From assembly GCA_002482435.1 (NCBI GenBank), contig DLFZ01000022.1, positions 4,390 through 11,450 of the forward strand: DNA of 7,061 nucleotides, written 5' to 3'. The notes below the pieces were generated by a model, which searched no databases, had not been told where the DNA came from, and worked only from the letters and a program-made list of their open reading frames with translations. Source of the DNA: Christensenella sp. UBA7707. Lineage in GTDB: Bacteria; Bacillota; Clostridia; Christensenellales; CAG-138. Below are positions 6,714-7,061 of the stretch, piece after piece. A program made the translations under genes and the position numbers. The stretch's first letter is position 1, and every line of letters begins with the position of its first letter.

Positions 6714-7017
6714 AAAAATGCGCAGTGCGCTTGGGTTTTCCATGCGTTCCGGGAACCTTTTGGCAGGCGACTTCGCCTGCGAAAACGCCGTAAAGAAGGG
6801 AAAGGCGAAGCTTGTGGTGTTGGATGAAAGCGCATCCGCAAACACGAAGGAAAGGTATCAAGGGCTTTGCGAAAGAGCCGGCATTCCGTGTGTGCTCATG
6901 GAGAGCATGGGGGAAGCGGTCGGTAAGCCGGGCCGCATGATTGCGGCGGTGACGGATGTTTCTTTTGCAAAAATGGTCGGCGATGCTTACGCGAATATGC
7001 ACGGGGGTAATGATTGA
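6700..7017 (+). CDS. ylxQ: YlxQ, L7Ae/L30e/S12e-family RNA-binding protein
   Basis: This small cytoplasmic protein of the L7Ae superfamily is 105 residues long (B. subtilis YlxQ ~100). The superfamily binds kink-turn RNA; the precise role of YlxQ is not settled. Features seen are the N-terminal signature LGFSMRSGNLLAGD followed by ENAVKKGKAKLVVLDESASAN (basic helix and first core strand), then ERAGIPCVLMESMGEAVGKPGRMIAAVTDVSFA, which matches the family's conserved G-x-x-x-G-K/R core and final strand. The chosen start, TTG at 6700, has a perfect AGGAGG 6 bases upstream and gives six residues before the ATG at 6718 (99 residues if that start were used). It overlaps ylxR by 14 bases, and its TGA at 7015-7017 abuts the infB ATG, so the three genes are likely translationally coupled. 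Confidence 0.93.
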   Translation: MRTDEKMRSALGFSMRSGNLLAGDFACENAVKKGKAKLVVLDESASANTKERYQGLCERAGIPCVLMESMGEAVGKPGRMIAAVTDVSFAKMVGDAYANMHGGND

Positions 7018-7061
7018 ATGGCAAAGGTTAAGGTCAACGATTTCGCAAAGGAGCTTGAGGC
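7018..7061 (+). CDS. infB: Translation initiation factor IF-2, N-terminal fragment (continues beyond window)
   Basis: Only 14 full codons are present. The sequence MAKVKVNDFAKELE matches the start of the IF-2 N-terminal subdomain (typically MAK-[IV]-[RK]-V-x-x-[LF]-AKEL), and the position directly after ylxQ is where infB lies in Bacillota. IF-2 is the GTPase that places initiator tRNA on the 30S subunit. The ATG follows the ylxQ TGA with no gap (TGAATG), and GGGGG at 7003-7007 lies 10 bases upstream as a possible Shine-Dalgarno. The GTPase domain is outside the window. Confidence 0.92.
   Translation, partial: MAKVKVNDFAKELE

Overview
The window is a chromosomal housekeeping region with all genes on the + strand: the 3' end of ispG, a complete polC, a promoter with a structured leader, then rimP, nusA, ylxR (rnpM), ylxQ and the first codons of infB. 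PolC-type replicase, the short NusA without C-terminal acidic repeats, the ylxR-ylxQ pair and the order rimP-nusA-ylxR-ylxQ-infB all point to a Bacillota bacterium. ispG directly upstream of polC fits Clostridia better than Bacilli. Base composition looks moderately GC-rich (a visual estimate), so a GC-rich clostridial lineage is likely. I cannot name a genus.

Layout. Bases 1-405 are the C-terminal Fe-S domain of IspG (MEP isoprenoid pathway). Bases 411-4637 are PolC, 1408 residues, starting 5 bases after the ispG stop. Bases 4638-4792 are the only sizeable gap: an extended -10 promoter near 4681-4710, then a leader of about 75 bases with a small hairpin and a perfect 10-bp terminator-like hairpin ending just before the rimP ribosome binding site. 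RimP (4793-5248) and YlxQ (6700-7017) both appear to start at TTG, each 6 bases after a perfect AGGAGG. NusA (5328-6419), YlxR (6441-6713), YlxQ and InfB (from 7018) are tightly packed, with a 14-base overlap and a zero-gap junction at the end.

The genes supply isoprenoid precursors, replicate the chromosome, mature the 30S subunit (RimP), control transcription elongation and termination (NusA), bind RNA (YlxR, YlxQ) and initiate translation (InfB). The leader hairpin upstream of a nusA-containing operon fits NusA-linked attenuation.

The most unusual observation is inside PolC. The DnaQ-like 3'-5' exonuclease domain inserted in the PHP domain is present at about full length and alignable, but every catalytic residue of the DEDDh site appears to be replaced. 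The polymerase triad, the zinc knuckle, the PHP metal-binding residues and the C-terminal clamp-binding motif are intact. This predicts a replicase with a dead proofreading domain. I saw no mobile element, CRISPR array, tRNA or rRNA.
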